This document shows positions 42,495-51,048 of a stretch of DNA of 64,000 nt, in pieces; the first letter of the stretch is position 1, and each line of letters begins with the position of its first letter. The stretch is taken from contig CAVZID010000019.1 of assembly GCA_963775245.1 (NCBI GenBank), positions 62,001-126,000 on the forward strand, in the 5' to 3' direction. The DNA comes from CAVSWT01 sp963775245 (GTDB taxonomy: Bacteria; Bacteroidota; Ignavibacteria; Ignavibacteriales; Ignavibacteriaceae). Under the pieces are notes generated by a model. That model did not search any database, was not told where the DNA came from, and saw only the letters and a list, made by a program, of their open reading frames with translations. A program made the position numbers and the translations under genes.

Positions 42495-42890
42495 TTACCA
42501 GATATAACAAATTACTTCGCCGCCCATGGATTGTGACTTTGCTTCTTTATCAGTAAGAAGCCCTTTAGATGTAGAAATAACTGCTACACCAAGGCCATTA
42601 TTAACTCTAGGCAATTCCCGTGAATCTTTATAAACTCTTAAACCGGGAGTGCTTATTTTTTTCAATCCGCTTATGGCTGACATACCATCTGTATATTTTA
42701 ATTGTATTCTTAAAAGATTCTGTTTGTTATCTTCAACAACAATAAAATCTTTTATAAAATTTTGCTTCTTTAAAATATCAGCTAAGCTTTTTTTCATATT
42801 AGAAGAAGGAATATCAACTTTAACTTTTTTAGCTCTAGCTGCATTTCTAATTCTTGTTAAAAAATCTGCAATAGGATCTGTAACCGGCAT
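42495..42890 (-). CDS. rpsH: 30S ribosomal protein S8
   Basis: A 131-residue rRNA-binding protein that represses the spc operon in E. coli by binding its mRNA. DPIADFLTRIRNAARAKK and the C-terminal GLGVAVISTSKGLLTDKEA, GGEVICYIW are the family's conserved ends. It follows rpsN by 13 bp. Confidence 0.98.
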   Translation of the reverse strand: MPVTDPIADFLTRIRNAARAKKVKVDIPSSNMKKSLADILKKQNFIKDFIVVEDNKQNLLRIQLKYTDGMSAISGLKKISTPGLRVYKDSRELPRVNNGLGVAVISTSKGLLTDKEAKSQSMGGEVICYIW

Positions 42891-42903
42891 TTATTCTCTC
42901 CTT

Positions 42904-43173
42904 CTACCAACTTGACTTTTTTAATCCGGGAATTTCGCCTTTCAGAGCCATTTCCCTTAATACTAAACGCGATACACCGAACTTCCTGTAATAAGAACGA
43001 ACTCTACCGGTGAACATACAGCGATTATTTAATCTAACAGAAGAAGAATTTCTCGGCAGTTTTTGCAGAGCATCGTAATCACCTTTTTCTTTCAACTCTT
43101 CTCTAAGCTTAGCATATTTTTCTACAAGCTTAAGTCTTTTATCCTGTCTTGCTATTAAACATTTACGAGCCAT
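42904..43173 (-). CDS. rpsN: 30S ribosomal protein S14 (zinc-independent type)
   Basis: An 89-residue S14 of the long, C- type: the two CxxC pairs of the short zinc form are absent; the matching region reads NNRCMFTGRVRSYYRKFGV. It ends ALKGEIPGLKKSSW. The mixture of C- S14 with C+ S4 and C+ L36 is within normal variation. Confidence 0.97.
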   Translation of the reverse strand: MARKCLIARQDKRLKLVEKYAKLREELKEKGDYDALQKLPRNSSSVRLNNRCMFTGRVRSYYRKFGVSRLVLREMALKGEIPGLKKSSW

Positions 43174-43187
43174 TAATTCTCCTATAT

Positions 43188-43850
43188 TTAAGCTGTTTTT
43201 AATTCTTTTTTTCTAAATGGAATACCAAACTGCTGCAACAATTCATAAGATTCATTATCTGTTTTTGCGGTAGTTACAAAAGTGATATCCATCCCTAAAA
43301 CTTTAGTAATCTTATCAACATTAATTTCAGGGAAGATTATTTGTTCTTTAATTCCGATAGTATAATTTCCTCTTCCATCAAACGATTTATCCGACAAACC
43401 TCTAAAGTCACGCACCCGCGGTAAAGCAACATTTATTAACCTATCCATGAACTCGTACATTCTTTCACGGCGTAATGTAACCATAGCACCGATGTTCACA
43501 CCTTCTCTTAATTTAAAATTAGAGATAGCTTTTTTAGCTTTGCGAATGCTTGCTTTCTGTCCGGTAATTGTTTCTAATTCTTTAACCGCTTCTTCAAGAA
43601 TCTTTGCATCGGCAACTGCAGCACCAACACCCATGTTAACAACAATCTTATGAAGCTTGGGAACCTGCATTACATTTTTATAGCTGAACTTCTTTGCTAA
43701 AGAAGGAACAATTTCTTTCTTATAAAAATCAGATAAGCGTGCAGGAATTTTAATTTCTATTTCCAGCGCAGCTTTCGCTTTTTTATCTTCTTTTTTAGAA
43801 GCCTTAGCCTGTCCTTCAACTTTATCTTTTTTTGTTTTTTTCTCTGCCAT
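43188..43850 (-). CDS. rplE: 50S ribosomal protein L5 with N-terminal Lys-rich extension
   Basis: A 220-residue L5, about 40 residues longer than usual. Residues about 40-220 are the normal 5S rRNA-binding protein (LHKIVVNMGVGAAVADAK, LKLEIA-type core, RVRDFRGLSDKSFDGRGNY, EQIIFPEINVDKI). Residues 1-38 are an added Lys/Glu/Ala segment (MAEKKTKKDKVEGQAKASKK, then EDKKAKAA). The start ATG is 35 bp after rplX; an internal start after the tail is not evident, so the extension is probably translated. Confidence 0.96.
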   Translation of the reverse strand: MAEKKTKKDKVEGQAKASKKEDKKAKAALEIEIKIPARLSDFYKKEIVPSLAKKFSYKNVMQVPKLHKIVVNMGVGAAVADAKILEEAVKELETITGQKASIRKAKKAISNFKLREGVNIGAMVTLRRERMYEFMDRLINVALPRVRDFRGLSDKSFDGRGNYTIGIKEQIIFPEINVDKITKVLGMDITFVTTAKTDNESYELLQQFGIPFRKKELKTA

Positions 43851-43885
43851 ATTAAAACTTAAACTCTAAAAATTTATTAATAGTA

Positions 43886-44209
43886 TTAAAGCATTTCTCC
43901 GGTAGCTCTACTAATACGGGCTCTTTTCTTTTTCCCGGTTTTTTCATCTAAAATTATCTGAGAACCTAATCTAGTAGGCTCACTAGTTTTGGGATCTAAA
44001 AGCATAACATTAGATGCATTTATCGGAGACTCCTTTTCAATAATTCCACCCTGCGGATTATTTTGAGAAGCTTTTGTATGCTTTTTTCTAAGGTTTATTC
44101 CTTCAATAATAACACGGTTAACTTTAGGGAAAACTTTCAGAACTTTACCGGTTTTTCCTCTATCGTTACCGGAAATAACCATTACATTATCATTTTTCGT
44201 AATTTTCAT
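43886..44209 (-). CDS. rplX: 50S ribosomal protein L24
   Basis: A 107-residue assembly-initiating protein with a KOW motif at the N-terminus (NDNVMVISGNDRGKTGKVLK), INLRKKHTKASQNNPQGGI and a basic C-terminus. It lies between rplN and rplE. Confidence 0.97.
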   Translation of the reverse strand: MKITKNDNVMVISGNDRGKTGKVLKVFPKVNRVIIEGINLRKKHTKASQNNPQGGIIEKESPINASNVMLLDPKTSEPTRLGSQIILDEKTGKKKRARISRATGEML

Positions 44210-44224
44210 TTCAATCCCAAACTT

Positions 44225-44593
44225 TTATAAAACTTCCGGAGCCAACGAAACAATTTTCATAAACTGTTTCTCTCTTAATTCCCTGGCAACCGGCCCAAAA
44301 ATACGTGTACCTCTCGGCTCATTTTGAGCATTTAAAAGAACAGCAGCATTTTCATCAAACCGGATGTAAGAACCATCTTTCCGTCTCACTTCCTTTTTGG
44401 TTCTAACGATAACTGCTCTTGATACTTCACCTTTTTTTACTTGGCCATTAGGAATAGCTGTTTTTACAGAAACAACAATCAAGTCACCAACACTTGCATA
44501 ATTCCTACCGCTACCGCCAAGCACCCTGATGCACCTAACTCTTTTTGCTCCAGAATTATCGGCGACTATTAAATTTGTTTCTTCTTGAATCAT
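44225..44593 (-). CDS. rplN: 50S ribosomal protein L14
   Basis: A 122-residue protein at the inter-subunit bridge. MIQEETNLIVADNSGAKRV, RCIRVLGG, DGSYIRFDENAAVLLN and GTRIFGPVARELRE are all present. It is the first gene of the spc section, 22 bp after rpsQ. Confidence 0.98.
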   Translation of the reverse strand: MIQEETNLIVADNSGAKRVRCIRVLGGSGRNYASVGDLIVVSVKTAIPNGQVKKGEVSRAVIVRTKKEVRRKDGSYIRFDENAAVLLNAQNEPRGTRIFGPVARELREKQFMKIVSLAPEVL

Positions 44594-44615
44594 TTTATTA
44601 TCTACTCCTTAATAA

Positions 44616-44873
44616 CTACTTAGCTTTTTCAACTACTTCAACTAAACGCCATCTTTTCGTTGAACTAAGAGGACGAGTTTCCATTATTTTTACTTTATCG
44701 CCGACCTGACATTCGTTCTTTTCATCGTGAGCTTTTAAATTAGTGGTTTTCTTAAAATACTTTTTATAAATAGGATGAGGCACTCTTCTTTGTATTGCTA
44801 CAGAGATTGTCTTATCCATTTTATTGCTAACCACAATACCTATTCTGGTTTTTCTTAAACTGCGTTGTTCCAT
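44616..44873 (-). CDS. rpsQ: 30S ribosomal protein S17
   Basis: An 85-residue OB-fold rRNA-binding protein: RKTRIGIVVSNKMDKTISVA, HPIYKKYFKKTTNLKAHDE and the C-terminal METRPLSSTKRWRLVEVVEK. It follows rpmC by two bases. Confidence 0.98.
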   Translation of the reverse strand: MEQRSLRKTRIGIVVSNKMDKTISVAIQRRVPHPIYKKYFKKTTNLKAHDEKNECQVGDKVKIMETRPLSSTKRWRLVEVVEKAK

Positions 44874-44875
44874 TA

Positions 44876-45106
44876 TCAGGCTTTAGCTCCTTCTTTTATA
44901 GCAGCAGAAGATTTTTCTGCTAATTCTCTTTCTCTTAAAACAGTCTTCATTCTAGCAACATCTTTTTTTGTCAACTTTAGTTTCGCAGTATTTGTTAATT
45001 GTTTTAACTGATGAGCAAAGCGCAAGTCAACTAAATTCTTTTCTTCTTCAAAGATAAGCTTTTCTAATTCTTCTGTTTTGATTTCTCTTATTTCATGAAT
45101 TTTCAT
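44876..45106 (-). CDS. rpmC: 50S ribosomal protein L29
   Basis: A 76-residue two-helix protein at the polypeptide exit. I set the start at ATG 45106 (MKIHEIREIKTEELEKLI): GAGGA lies ten bases upstream and homologues begin here. A longer frame from 45127 would overlap the rplP stop and adds only seven unconserved residues. Confidence 0.95.
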   Translation of the reverse strand: MKIHEIREIKTEELEKLIFEEEKNLVDLRFAHQLKQLTNTAKLKLTKKDVARMKTVLRERELAEKSSAAIKEGAKA

Positions 45107-45127
45107 TTTAAATTCCTCTATCGTCAA

Positions 45128-45544
45128 TTACTCGAAATCAGGCCTTGAAACCACTTTACATTTAATTGGCAATTTATATGAACATGATTTTAATGCATCA
45201 TTTGCTATTTCTCTTGAAACGCCTGAAACTTCAAATAAAATTCTTCCTGGCTTAACTACAGCTACCCAAAATTCAGGAGCTCCTTTTCCTTTACCCATTC
45301 TGGTTTCAAGAGGCTTTTTAGAAACCGGCTTGTCAGGAAATATTCTAATCCAAACTTTACCGTCTCTTTTCATTTTTCTTGAAAGAGAAATACGGCAAGC
45401 TTCAATTTGCCTGCTGGTAATCCAGTGAGGTTCCAAAGCCTTTAAGCCAAAATCACCAAAAGCAACACTACTGCCGCGGGTCGCTTTACCAGCCATTCTT
45501 CCACGCTGTGATTTTCTAAACTTTACTCTTTTAGGCATTAACAT
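45128..45544 (-). CDS. rplP: 50S ribosomal protein L16
   Basis: A 138-residue protein of the A-site region of the 50S subunit: MPKRVKFRKSQRGRMAGKAT, GLKALEPHWITSRQIEACR, IFPDKPVSKKPLETRMGKGK. AAGGAG is eight bases before the first ATG (45544, MLMPK), which is therefore preferred over the ATG at 45538. Conserved glycines and the PLETRMGKGKGAPE loop near the catalytic centre are intact. Confidence 0.97.
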   Translation of the reverse strand: MLMPKRVKFRKSQRGRMAGKATRGSSVAFGDFGLKALEPHWITSRQIEACRISLSRKMKRDGKVWIRIFPDKPVSKKPLETRMGKGKGAPEFWVAVVKPGRILFEVSGVSREIANDALKSCSYKLPIKCKVVSRPDFE

Positions 45545-45640
45545 AATTTAAACTCCTTGAACTCTCCGTTATTGAAAGATTTAAAGATTAGTAAATTATG
45601 AATTTCAATCTTTAATTTTTTCAATCTTTTAATTTCTTAA

Positions 45641-46282
45641 TTATTCAGTAACTCTTTTTCCTAAAATTTCACCACGGCAAATCCAAACTTTAATTCCGAT
45701 TGAACCGTAAATTGTTTCCGCTCTTCCATTAGCATAATCAATGTCTGCTCTTATTGTATGAAGCGGAATTCTACCTTCTTTATATTGTTCTGTACGAGCC
45801 ATTTCAGCACCGCCTAAACGGCCGGCACACATAATTCTTATACCTTCAGCACCCATTCTCATTGCAGCAGTAATTGCCATTTTCATAGCTCTACGGAAAG
45901 ATATTCTTCCTTGAAGCTGATTAGCAATATTTTCTGCTACTAAATAAGCATCTAATTCAGGTCTTTTAATTTCTGAAATCTGGATCTTAACATCTTTATC
46001 TGTCACTTGTTTCAATTCTTGTTCAAGCTGGGTAATTTCTTTACCGCTTTTACCAATTACAACACCAGGCCTTGAAGTATGAATTGTTAAAATTATATTT
46101 TTAGAGGTTCTATCAATAATGATTCTTGAGATACCGGCTTTCTTTAATCTGTTTCTTATATATGAACGAAGTCTGTCGTCTTCTTTTAACTTCGCTGCGT
46201 AGCTTTTATTTTCATACCAATTAGAGTCCCAACCTCTTATGATTCCAACTCTAAAGCCAACCGGATTTGTTTTCTGTCCCAA
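45641..46282 (-). CDS. rpsC: 30S ribosomal protein S3 (TTG start)
   Basis: A 213-residue protein lining the mRNA entry channel, with KH domain (GKSGKEITQLEQELKQVT; HTSRPGVVIGKSG). The start is TTG 46282, giving (M)GQKTNPVGFRVG exactly where all homologues begin, with a perfect AGGAGG seven bases upstream. A longer ATG frame from 46321 would overlap rplV and adds 13 residues with no homology. A 96-bp gap with two AT-rich direct motifs separates it from rplP. Confidence 0.97.
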   Translation of the reverse strand: MGQKTNPVGFRVGIIRGWDSNWYENKSYAAKLKEDDRLRSYIRNRLKKAGISRIIIDRTSKNIILTIHTSRPGVVIGKSGKEITQLEQELKQVTDKDVKIQISEIKRPELDAYLVAENIANQLQGRISFRRAMKMAITAAMRMGAEGIRIMCAGRLGGAEMARTEQYKEGRIPLHTIRADIDYANGRAETIYGSIGIKVWICRGEILGKRVTE

Positions 46283-46301
46283 AAAATAACCTCCTAAAAA
46301 A

Positions 46302-46646
46302 TTATGCTTTTCTTGCCACAACTATAGTTAAATGACAAGATCTTTTTCTTATTCTATATGCACGTCCCATAGGTGCCGGTGAAATTCTTTTTAATGTCGG
46401 CCCTTGATTAACAAAGGCTTCTTTAACATATAAATCAGACGGTTCTACTTTTTCACCTTCTTCATTATTAATTAAGTTAGCAATAGCAGACCGTAAAACT
46501 TTTTCAGCATCTTTAGACGCATGTTTAGGATGAAAGTGTAAAACTTCAACTGCTTTCTCTACATCCATCCCTCTAATTAAATCAATTAACAATCTCATTT
46601 TTCTTGGAGATGAACCAATATATCTATGTACTGCTCTTGCTTCCAT
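46302..46646 (-). CDS. rplV: 50S ribosomal protein L22
   Basis: A 114-residue protein of the exit tunnel. EARAVHRYIGSSPRKMRLLI, VLHFHPKHASKDAEKVLRSA and the C-terminal hairpin PTLKRISPAPMGRAYRIRKR match the family; the loop that reaches the macrolide site is of normal length. Confidence 0.98.
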   Translation of the reverse strand: MEARAVHRYIGSSPRKMRLLIDLIRGMDVEKAVEVLHFHPKHASKDAEKVLRSAIANLINNEEGEKVEPSDLYVKEAFVNQGPTLKRISPAPMGRAYRIRKRSCHLTIVVARKA

Positions 46647-46671
46647 TTACTTCAAGTTCCTTTAATTACAA

Positions 46672-46959
46672 TTATTTTGCCTTCGAAGCTTTTTCAGCTT
46701 TTGTTCCAGGATGCCCTCTGAAAATCCTTGTTGGTGAAAATTCACCTAATTTATGACCGACCATATTTTCAGTTATATAAACAGGAATCATTTTATTCCC
46801 ATTATGAACAGCAATAGTATGGCCAACAAATTCAGGTGTTATAGTAGAAGAACGCGACCAGGTCTTTATAATCCTTTTTTGATTAGTTTGATTTAGTTTA
46901 TCTACTTTTTCCTGAAGCTTATAGTCTACAAAGGGACCTTTTTTAACCGATCTAGGCAT
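46672..46959 (-). CDS. rpsS: 30S ribosomal protein S19
   Basis: A 95-residue protein of the 30S head: PRSVKKGPFVDYKLQEKVDK, TWSRSSTITPEFVGHTIAVH, GHKLGEFSPTRIFRGHPG. It lies between rplB and rplV. Confidence 0.98.
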   Translation of the reverse strand: MPRSVKKGPFVDYKLQEKVDKLNQTNQKRIIKTWSRSSTITPEFVGHTIAVHNGNKMIPVYITENMVGHKLGEFSPTRIFRGHPGTKAEKASKAK

Positions 46960-46972
46960 ATTTTAAACTCTG

Positions 46973-47797
46973 TTATTTCCGTCTTTTAATAATAAATTTA
47001 TTAGATTCTTTTTTATGTTTTCTGGTTTTCAAACCTTTAGCACTTTGCCCCCAAGGAGAAACCGGGTGACCGCCGCCTGAAGTTTTTCCTTCGCCACCAC
47101 CCATTGGATGGTCAACAGGATTCATTGCAACACCTCTTACATGCGGGCGTTTGCCAAACCATCTTGATCTACCAGCTTTACCTAAGCTGATGTTTTCCTG
47201 TTCAGCGTTTCCGATTGAACCATAGGTTGCTAAACATTCCAGCCTAATCATTCTTACTTCACCGGAAGGCATTTTTAATTGAGCATGATTTCCTTCTTTA
47301 GCCAAAACCTGAATAGCAGTTCCAGCGCTTCTTCCTAATTGGCCGCCTTTGCCAGGTTTTAATTCAACATTATGTATAAAGCTGCCTAAGGGCATTTCTT
47401 TTAAAGGTAATGCGTTTCCAACATTGATTTCACTTCCAGGGCCTGAAGTAATTGTATCACCAACTTTCAATCCGTTAGGAGCAAGAATATATCTTTTCTC
47501 ACCATCAGCATAATGCAATAAAGCAATTCTTGATGTACGGTTAGGATCATATTCAATAGAAAAAACTTTTGCTGGAATTCCGTGTTTGTTTCTTTTGAAA
47601 TCAATAATTCTATATCTTCTTTTATGTCCGCCGCCAATAAAACGTGTTGTAATTCTTCCTAAATTATTTCTTCCTCCAGATTTTTTTATCGAGACGGTCA
47701 GAGACTTTTCCGGTTTGGACTTTGTAATTTCTTCAAAAGAAGACTTAGAGCTAAATCTTGTTCCGGGAGTTACTGGATTTAATTTTTTTATTGCCAT
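46973..47797 (-). CDS. rplB: 50S ribosomal protein L2
   Basis: A 274-residue core protein needed for peptidyl-transfer and subunit joining. The C-terminal VRGVAMNPVDHPMGGGEG carries the conserved His of the catalytic-centre loop. The N-terminal half has KSGGRNNLGRITTRFIGGGHKRR (in two parts) and YDPNRTSRIALLHYADG. It follows rplW by 22 bp. Confidence 0.98.
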   Translation of the reverse strand: MAIKKLNPVTPGTRFSSKSSFEEITKSKPEKSLTVSIKKSGGRNNLGRITTRFIGGGHKRRYRIIDFKRNKHGIPAKVFSIEYDPNRTSRIALLHYADGEKRYILAPNGLKVGDTITSGPGSEINVGNALPLKEMPLGSFIHNVELKPGKGGQLGRSAGTAIQVLAKEGNHAQLKMPSGEVRMIRLECLATYGSIGNAEQENISLGKAGRSRWFGKRPHVRGVAMNPVDHPMGGGEGKTSGGGHPVSPWGQSAKGLKTRKHKKESNKFIIKRRK

Positions 47798-47819
47798 TAG
47801 ACTATCCTATTTTCAAAAC

Positions 47820-48113
47820 CTATACTTGTTCGAATATTTCAATTGTTTCGCCTTCTTTCAAAGAAACGATTGCTTTTTTAAATTTTGCTGTTTTGCCTGT
47901 AAATCTTCCGCTTCTTCTAAACTGTGTTTTCATTTTTCCAGGATGATTTATTGTACGAACGCTGGTTACATGAACATTAAATCTTTTTTCAATCGCTTTT
48001 GCAATTTCAATTTTATTTGATTTAGGATTAACGAGGAATCCATATTTACCATGGTCAGCAGATAAATTTGTCATCTTCTCTGTAATCAAAGGGCTTATTA
48101 ATACATTATGCAT
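47820..48113 (-). CDS. rplW: 50S ribosomal protein L23
   Basis: A 97-residue protein at the exit tunnel, the docking site for trigger factor and SRP. LISPLITEKMTNL, YGFLVNPKSNKIEIAKAIEK, FNVHVTSVRTINHPGKMK are typical. It begins one base after rplD ends. Confidence 0.97.
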   Translation of the reverse strand: MHNVLISPLITEKMTNLSADHGKYGFLVNPKSNKIEIAKAIEKRFNVHVTSVRTINHPGKMKTQFRRSGRFTGKTAKFKKAIVSLKEGETIEIFEQV

Positions 48114-48114
48114 T

Positions 48115-48762
48115 TTAGTTTAACGCTCCTTCATTATTCCCAAAAGTTTTAAGTAATACGTCAACAGCACTTTCCTGAATAATTAAAACCTGGTTGTTCA
48201 AAATATCATAAGTAGATGCTTTTGCTGCTTCCAAAATTTTTGTTTTAGGAATATTTCTTCCAGATTTAAAAACAACTTCCTGGGTACCGTTTGTTAGCAG
48301 AAGAATTTTCTTTCCTGTTAAATTCAATGATTCTAAAATACCGGCAAATTCTTTTGTTTTTGGTTTTTCAAAATTGAAATCTTCAACTAAAATTAATTGT
48401 TCATCTTTAACTTTGTAGCTTAAAGCTGATTTCCTGGCTAATCTTTTTACTTTCTTTGGTAAATCCTGTCTATAATTTCTAGGACGAGGCCCAAAAATAG
48501 TTCCGCCGCCAATCCACAAAGGAGAACGGGTTGTTCCGGCACGTGCGCCGCCTCTTCCTTTTTGCTTCCAGGGTTTTTTACCACCGCCTCTTACTTCGCT
48601 TCTTTCTTTAGCTTTGTGTGTACCCTGTCTTTGATTGGCAAGGTAAGATTTCACAGCTAAATAAATAGCATGATCATTTGGTTCTATCCCAAAAATTTCA
48701 TCAGATAAATCAACTTTCTTACCTGATTTTTTACCATCTATTTTAAGCACATCTAATTTCAT
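48115..48762 (-). CDS. rplD: 50S ribosomal protein L4
   Basis: A 215-residue protein of the exit tunnel and, in E. coli, autoregulator of the S10 operon. The loop GGGKKPWKQKGRGGARAGTT and RSPLWIGGGTIFGPRPRNY are conserved. It lies between rplC and rplW. Confidence 0.98.
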   Translation of the reverse strand: MKLDVLKIDGKKSGKKVDLSDEIFGIEPNDHAIYLAVKSYLANQRQGTHKAKERSEVRGGGKKPWKQKGRGGARAGTTRSPLWIGGGTIFGPRPRNYRQDLPKKVKRLARKSALSYKVKDEQLILVEDFNFEKPKTKEFAGILESLNLTGKKILLLTNGTQEVVFKSGRNIPKTKILEAAKASTYDILNNQVLIIQESAVDVLLKTFGNNEGALN

Positions 48763-48773
48763 TTTAAACCAAT

Positions 48774-49397
48774 TTACTTTTTAATCAATTCAACAAAAGA
48801 ATTTATAGAACCGGGAACAGCGCCTTTAACCAGAATCAAATTTTCTTCAGGAATAATTTTAATAACTTTTAAATTTGAAATAGTTACATTTTCATATCCT
48901 TGACGGCCAGCCATTCTTTGGCCTTTAAAAACTCTTGATGGATACGAACTTGCACCAATTGAACCGGGAGCTCTTAATCTATCACTTTGCCCGTGAGTAG
49001 TTCCGCCTACACCGCCGAAACCATGCCTTTTCATAACTCCCTGAAACCCTTTGCCTTTACTTTTGCTGCGTACTTTAATTTTTTCACCTTCAGTAAAAAA
49101 ATCAACTTTTATTTCTTCGCCAACTTTATATTCTTTATCTGAAGAGAATTTAAATTCTTTAAGAACTAATGATGGAGATTGGCCGGCTTTTTTATATTGT
49201 CCCATCAAAGGTTTATTTGTTCTTTTTTCTTTCCTTTCGCCAAAGCCTAATTGTAAAGCATTGTAGCCGTCTTTGTCCTGTGTTCTAACAGAAACAACCT
49301 TACATGGCCCGGCTTGAATGACTGTTACAGGAATTAATTCTCCTGCTGTGTCAAACACACTAGACATTCCTATTTTTTTTCCGATTATGCCAGACAT
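48774..49397 (-). CDS. rplC: 50S ribosomal protein L3
   Basis: A 207-residue protein near the peptidyl-transferase centre: SGIIGKKIGMSSVFDTAGE, GVMKRHGFGGVGGTTHGQSD and RVFKGQRMAGRQGYENV (Gln in the methylation-loop position). I set the start at ATG 49397 because GGAGAAAAG precedes it and homologues begin M-x-GIIGKKIGM; the ATG at 49415 overlaps the rpsJ stop. Confidence 0.97.
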   Translation of the reverse strand: MSGIIGKKIGMSSVFDTAGELIPVTVIQAGPCKVVSVRTQDKDGYNALQLGFGERKEKRTNKPLMGQYKKAGQSPSLVLKEFKFSSDKEYKVGEEIKVDFFTEGEKIKVRSKSKGKGFQGVMKRHGFGGVGGTTHGQSDRLRAPGSIGASSYPSRVFKGQRMAGRQGYENVTISNLKVIKIIPEENLILVKGAVPGSINSFVELIKK

Positions 49398-49414
49398 CTT
49401 TTCTCCAAAATTCA

Positions 49415-49723
49415 TTAAAGCTTAATCTCAATATCAACACCCGCCGGTATATCAAGCTTACTTAGTGAATCGACGGTTTTATTATTTGAATTATGAATAT
49501 CAATTATTCTTTTATGCGCCCTTGTTTCAAACTGCTCTCTTGATTTCTTATCAACATGTGGAGATCTCAAAACAGTATATAAAGTTCTCCGAGTAGGTAA
49601 AGGTATTGGCCCAGAAACAACAGCTCCAGTGCTTCTTACAGTTTTAATTATCTTCTCTGTAGACTTATCAATCAATATATGATCATACGACTTTAACTTA
49701 ATTCTTATTTTTTGACCGGGCAC
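49415..49723 (-). CDS. rpsJ: 30S ribosomal protein S10 (GTG start)
   Basis: A 102-residue protein of the 30S head and of the NusB antitermination complex: QKIRIKLKSYDHILIDKS, GPIPLPTRRTLYTVLRSPHV and the C-terminal LDIPAGVDIEIKL. The start is GTG 49723 with AAAGGAG upstream. It opens the S10 section, right behind the tuf terminator. Confidence 0.98.
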   Translation of the reverse strand: MPGQKIRIKLKSYDHILIDKSTEKIIKTVRSTGAVVSGPIPLPTRRTLYTVLRSPHVDKKSREQFETRAHKRIIDIHNSNNKTVDSLSKLDIPAGVDIEIKL

Positions 49724-49751
49724 TTAAAAACTCCTTTATTTATTTAGACAC

Positions 49752-49777
49752 AAAAAGGGAGTTGGCAAACTCCCTTT
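49752..49777 (-). terminator. Hairpin terminator or attenuator between tuf and rpsJ
   Basis: Stem AAAGGGAGTT (49754-49763) / AACTCCCTTT (68-77 of the same hundred) with loop GGCA. On the minus strand the hairpin is followed by TTTTTGTG. No strong promoter is visible in the 18 bases left before rpsJ's ribosome site, so partial read-through from tuf must feed the S10 genes. Confidence 0.85.
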
Positions 49778-49795
49778 CCAGTTGAAGCTTTAATT

Positions 49796-51001
49796 TTATT
49801 CAATAATTTTTGTTACAACGCCTGAGCCTACAGTTCTACCGCCTTCGCGGATAGCAAAGCGCAAGCCTTCTTCCATTGCAATTTCACTGATAAGTTCTAC
49901 ACTTAATTTAACATTATCACCAGGCATTACCATTTCAGTTCCTTCTGGTAGATGAGCAACACCGGTAACGTCTGTTGTTCTAAAATAAAACTGAGGCCTA
50001 TATCCATTGAAGAAAGGAGTATGACGTCCACCTTCTTCTTTTGAAAGGATATAAACTTCGCCTTCAAATTTTTTATGAGGAGTTATAGAACCTGTTTTAG
50101 CAAGCACCATTCCTCTTTCAATTTCTTTTTTATCAACACCTCTTAATAAGATACCAGCATTGTCGCCAGCCATAGCTGCATCAAGTTCTTTTCTAAACAT
50201 TTCAATACCGGTAACAACTGTTTTCTTATGAACACCAAGACCAATAAGTTCAACTTCTTCCTGAATTTTAACCTGGCCTCTTTCAACTCTACCGGTTGCA
50301 ACAGTACCGCGGCCAGTAATTGAGAAGACGTCTTCAACAGGCATTAAGAATGGTTTATCAGAATCTCTTTGAGGTAAAGGAATATATTCATCAACAGCTT
50401 TCATAAGATCCCAGATGCACTGCAATCTTGGATCATCAGAAGGAGCATCAGAAGAAGCAGCTTCCAAAGCTTTTAATGCAGAACCTTGAATTATAGGTGT
50501 TTCGTCTCCAGGAAATTTATATTCTGTTAACAAATCTCTTAATTCAGCTTCAACTAATTCCAATAATTCCGGATCATCAACCATATCAACTTTATTCATA
50601 AATACAACTATTTTGGGCACACCCACCTGACGTGCAAGAAGGATATGTTCTCTTGTTTGAGGCATCGGACCATCTGTAGCAGCAACAACTAAAATAGCTC
50701 CATCCATCTGTGCAGCACCGGTTATCATATTCTTAACATAATCAGCGTGGCCTGGACAATCTACGTGAGCATAGTGTCTATTTTCTGTAGAGTATTCAAC
50801 GTGAGCCGTTGCAATAGTAATACCTCTCTCTCTTTCTTCAGGAGCATTATCGATACTATCAAAAGTTCTAACTTCCGATAAGCCCTTTTTAGCAAGAGCC
50901 ATAGTGATGGCAGCTGTTAAAGTAGTTTTACCATGATCTACGTGACCAATTGTACCTACGTTAACGTGAGGTTTACTTCTATCAAATTTTTCTTTTGCCA
51001 T
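49796..51001 (-). CDS. tuf: Translation elongation factor Tu
   Basis: A 401-residue GTPase that delivers aminoacyl-tRNA to the ribosome. G1 GHVDHGKTT, switch region RGITIATAHVEY, G3 DCPGHADY, G4 NKVD and G5 SALKALEA are intact. Domain 3 has the KFEGEVYILSKEEGGRHTPF contact surface. It follows fusA by 47 bp with AAGGAG upstream. Only one tuf copy is in the window. Confidence 0.99.
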   Translation of the reverse strand: MAKEKFDRSKPHVNVGTIGHVDHGKTTLTAAITMALAKKGLSEVRTFDSIDNAPEERERGITIATAHVEYSTENRHYAHVDCPGHADYVKNMITGAAQMDGAILVVAATDGPMPQTREHILLARQVGVPKIVVFMNKVDMVDDPELLELVEAELRDLLTEYKFPGDETPIIQGSALKALEAASSDAPSDDPRLQCIWDLMKAVDEYIPLPQRDSDKPFLMPVEDVFSITGRGTVATGRVERGQVKIQEEVELIGLGVHKKTVVTGIEMFRKELDAAMAGDNAGILLRGVDKKEIERGMVLAKTGSITPHKKFEGEVYILSKEEGGRHTPFFNGYRPQFYFRTTDVTGVAHLPEGTEMVMPGDNVKLSVELISEIAMEEGLRFAIREGGRTVGSGVVTKIIE

Positions 51002-51048
51002 CTAAATCTCCTTCTTATATTTTTCTTGGTTTTTAATTCAATTTAATT

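Noticed and set aside
51002..51048. Separate tuf promoter (TTGAAT-16-TATAAG)
   Set aside because: The transcript start would fall within the ribosome site, leaving no usable leader; tuf is more simply read from the fusA transcript.
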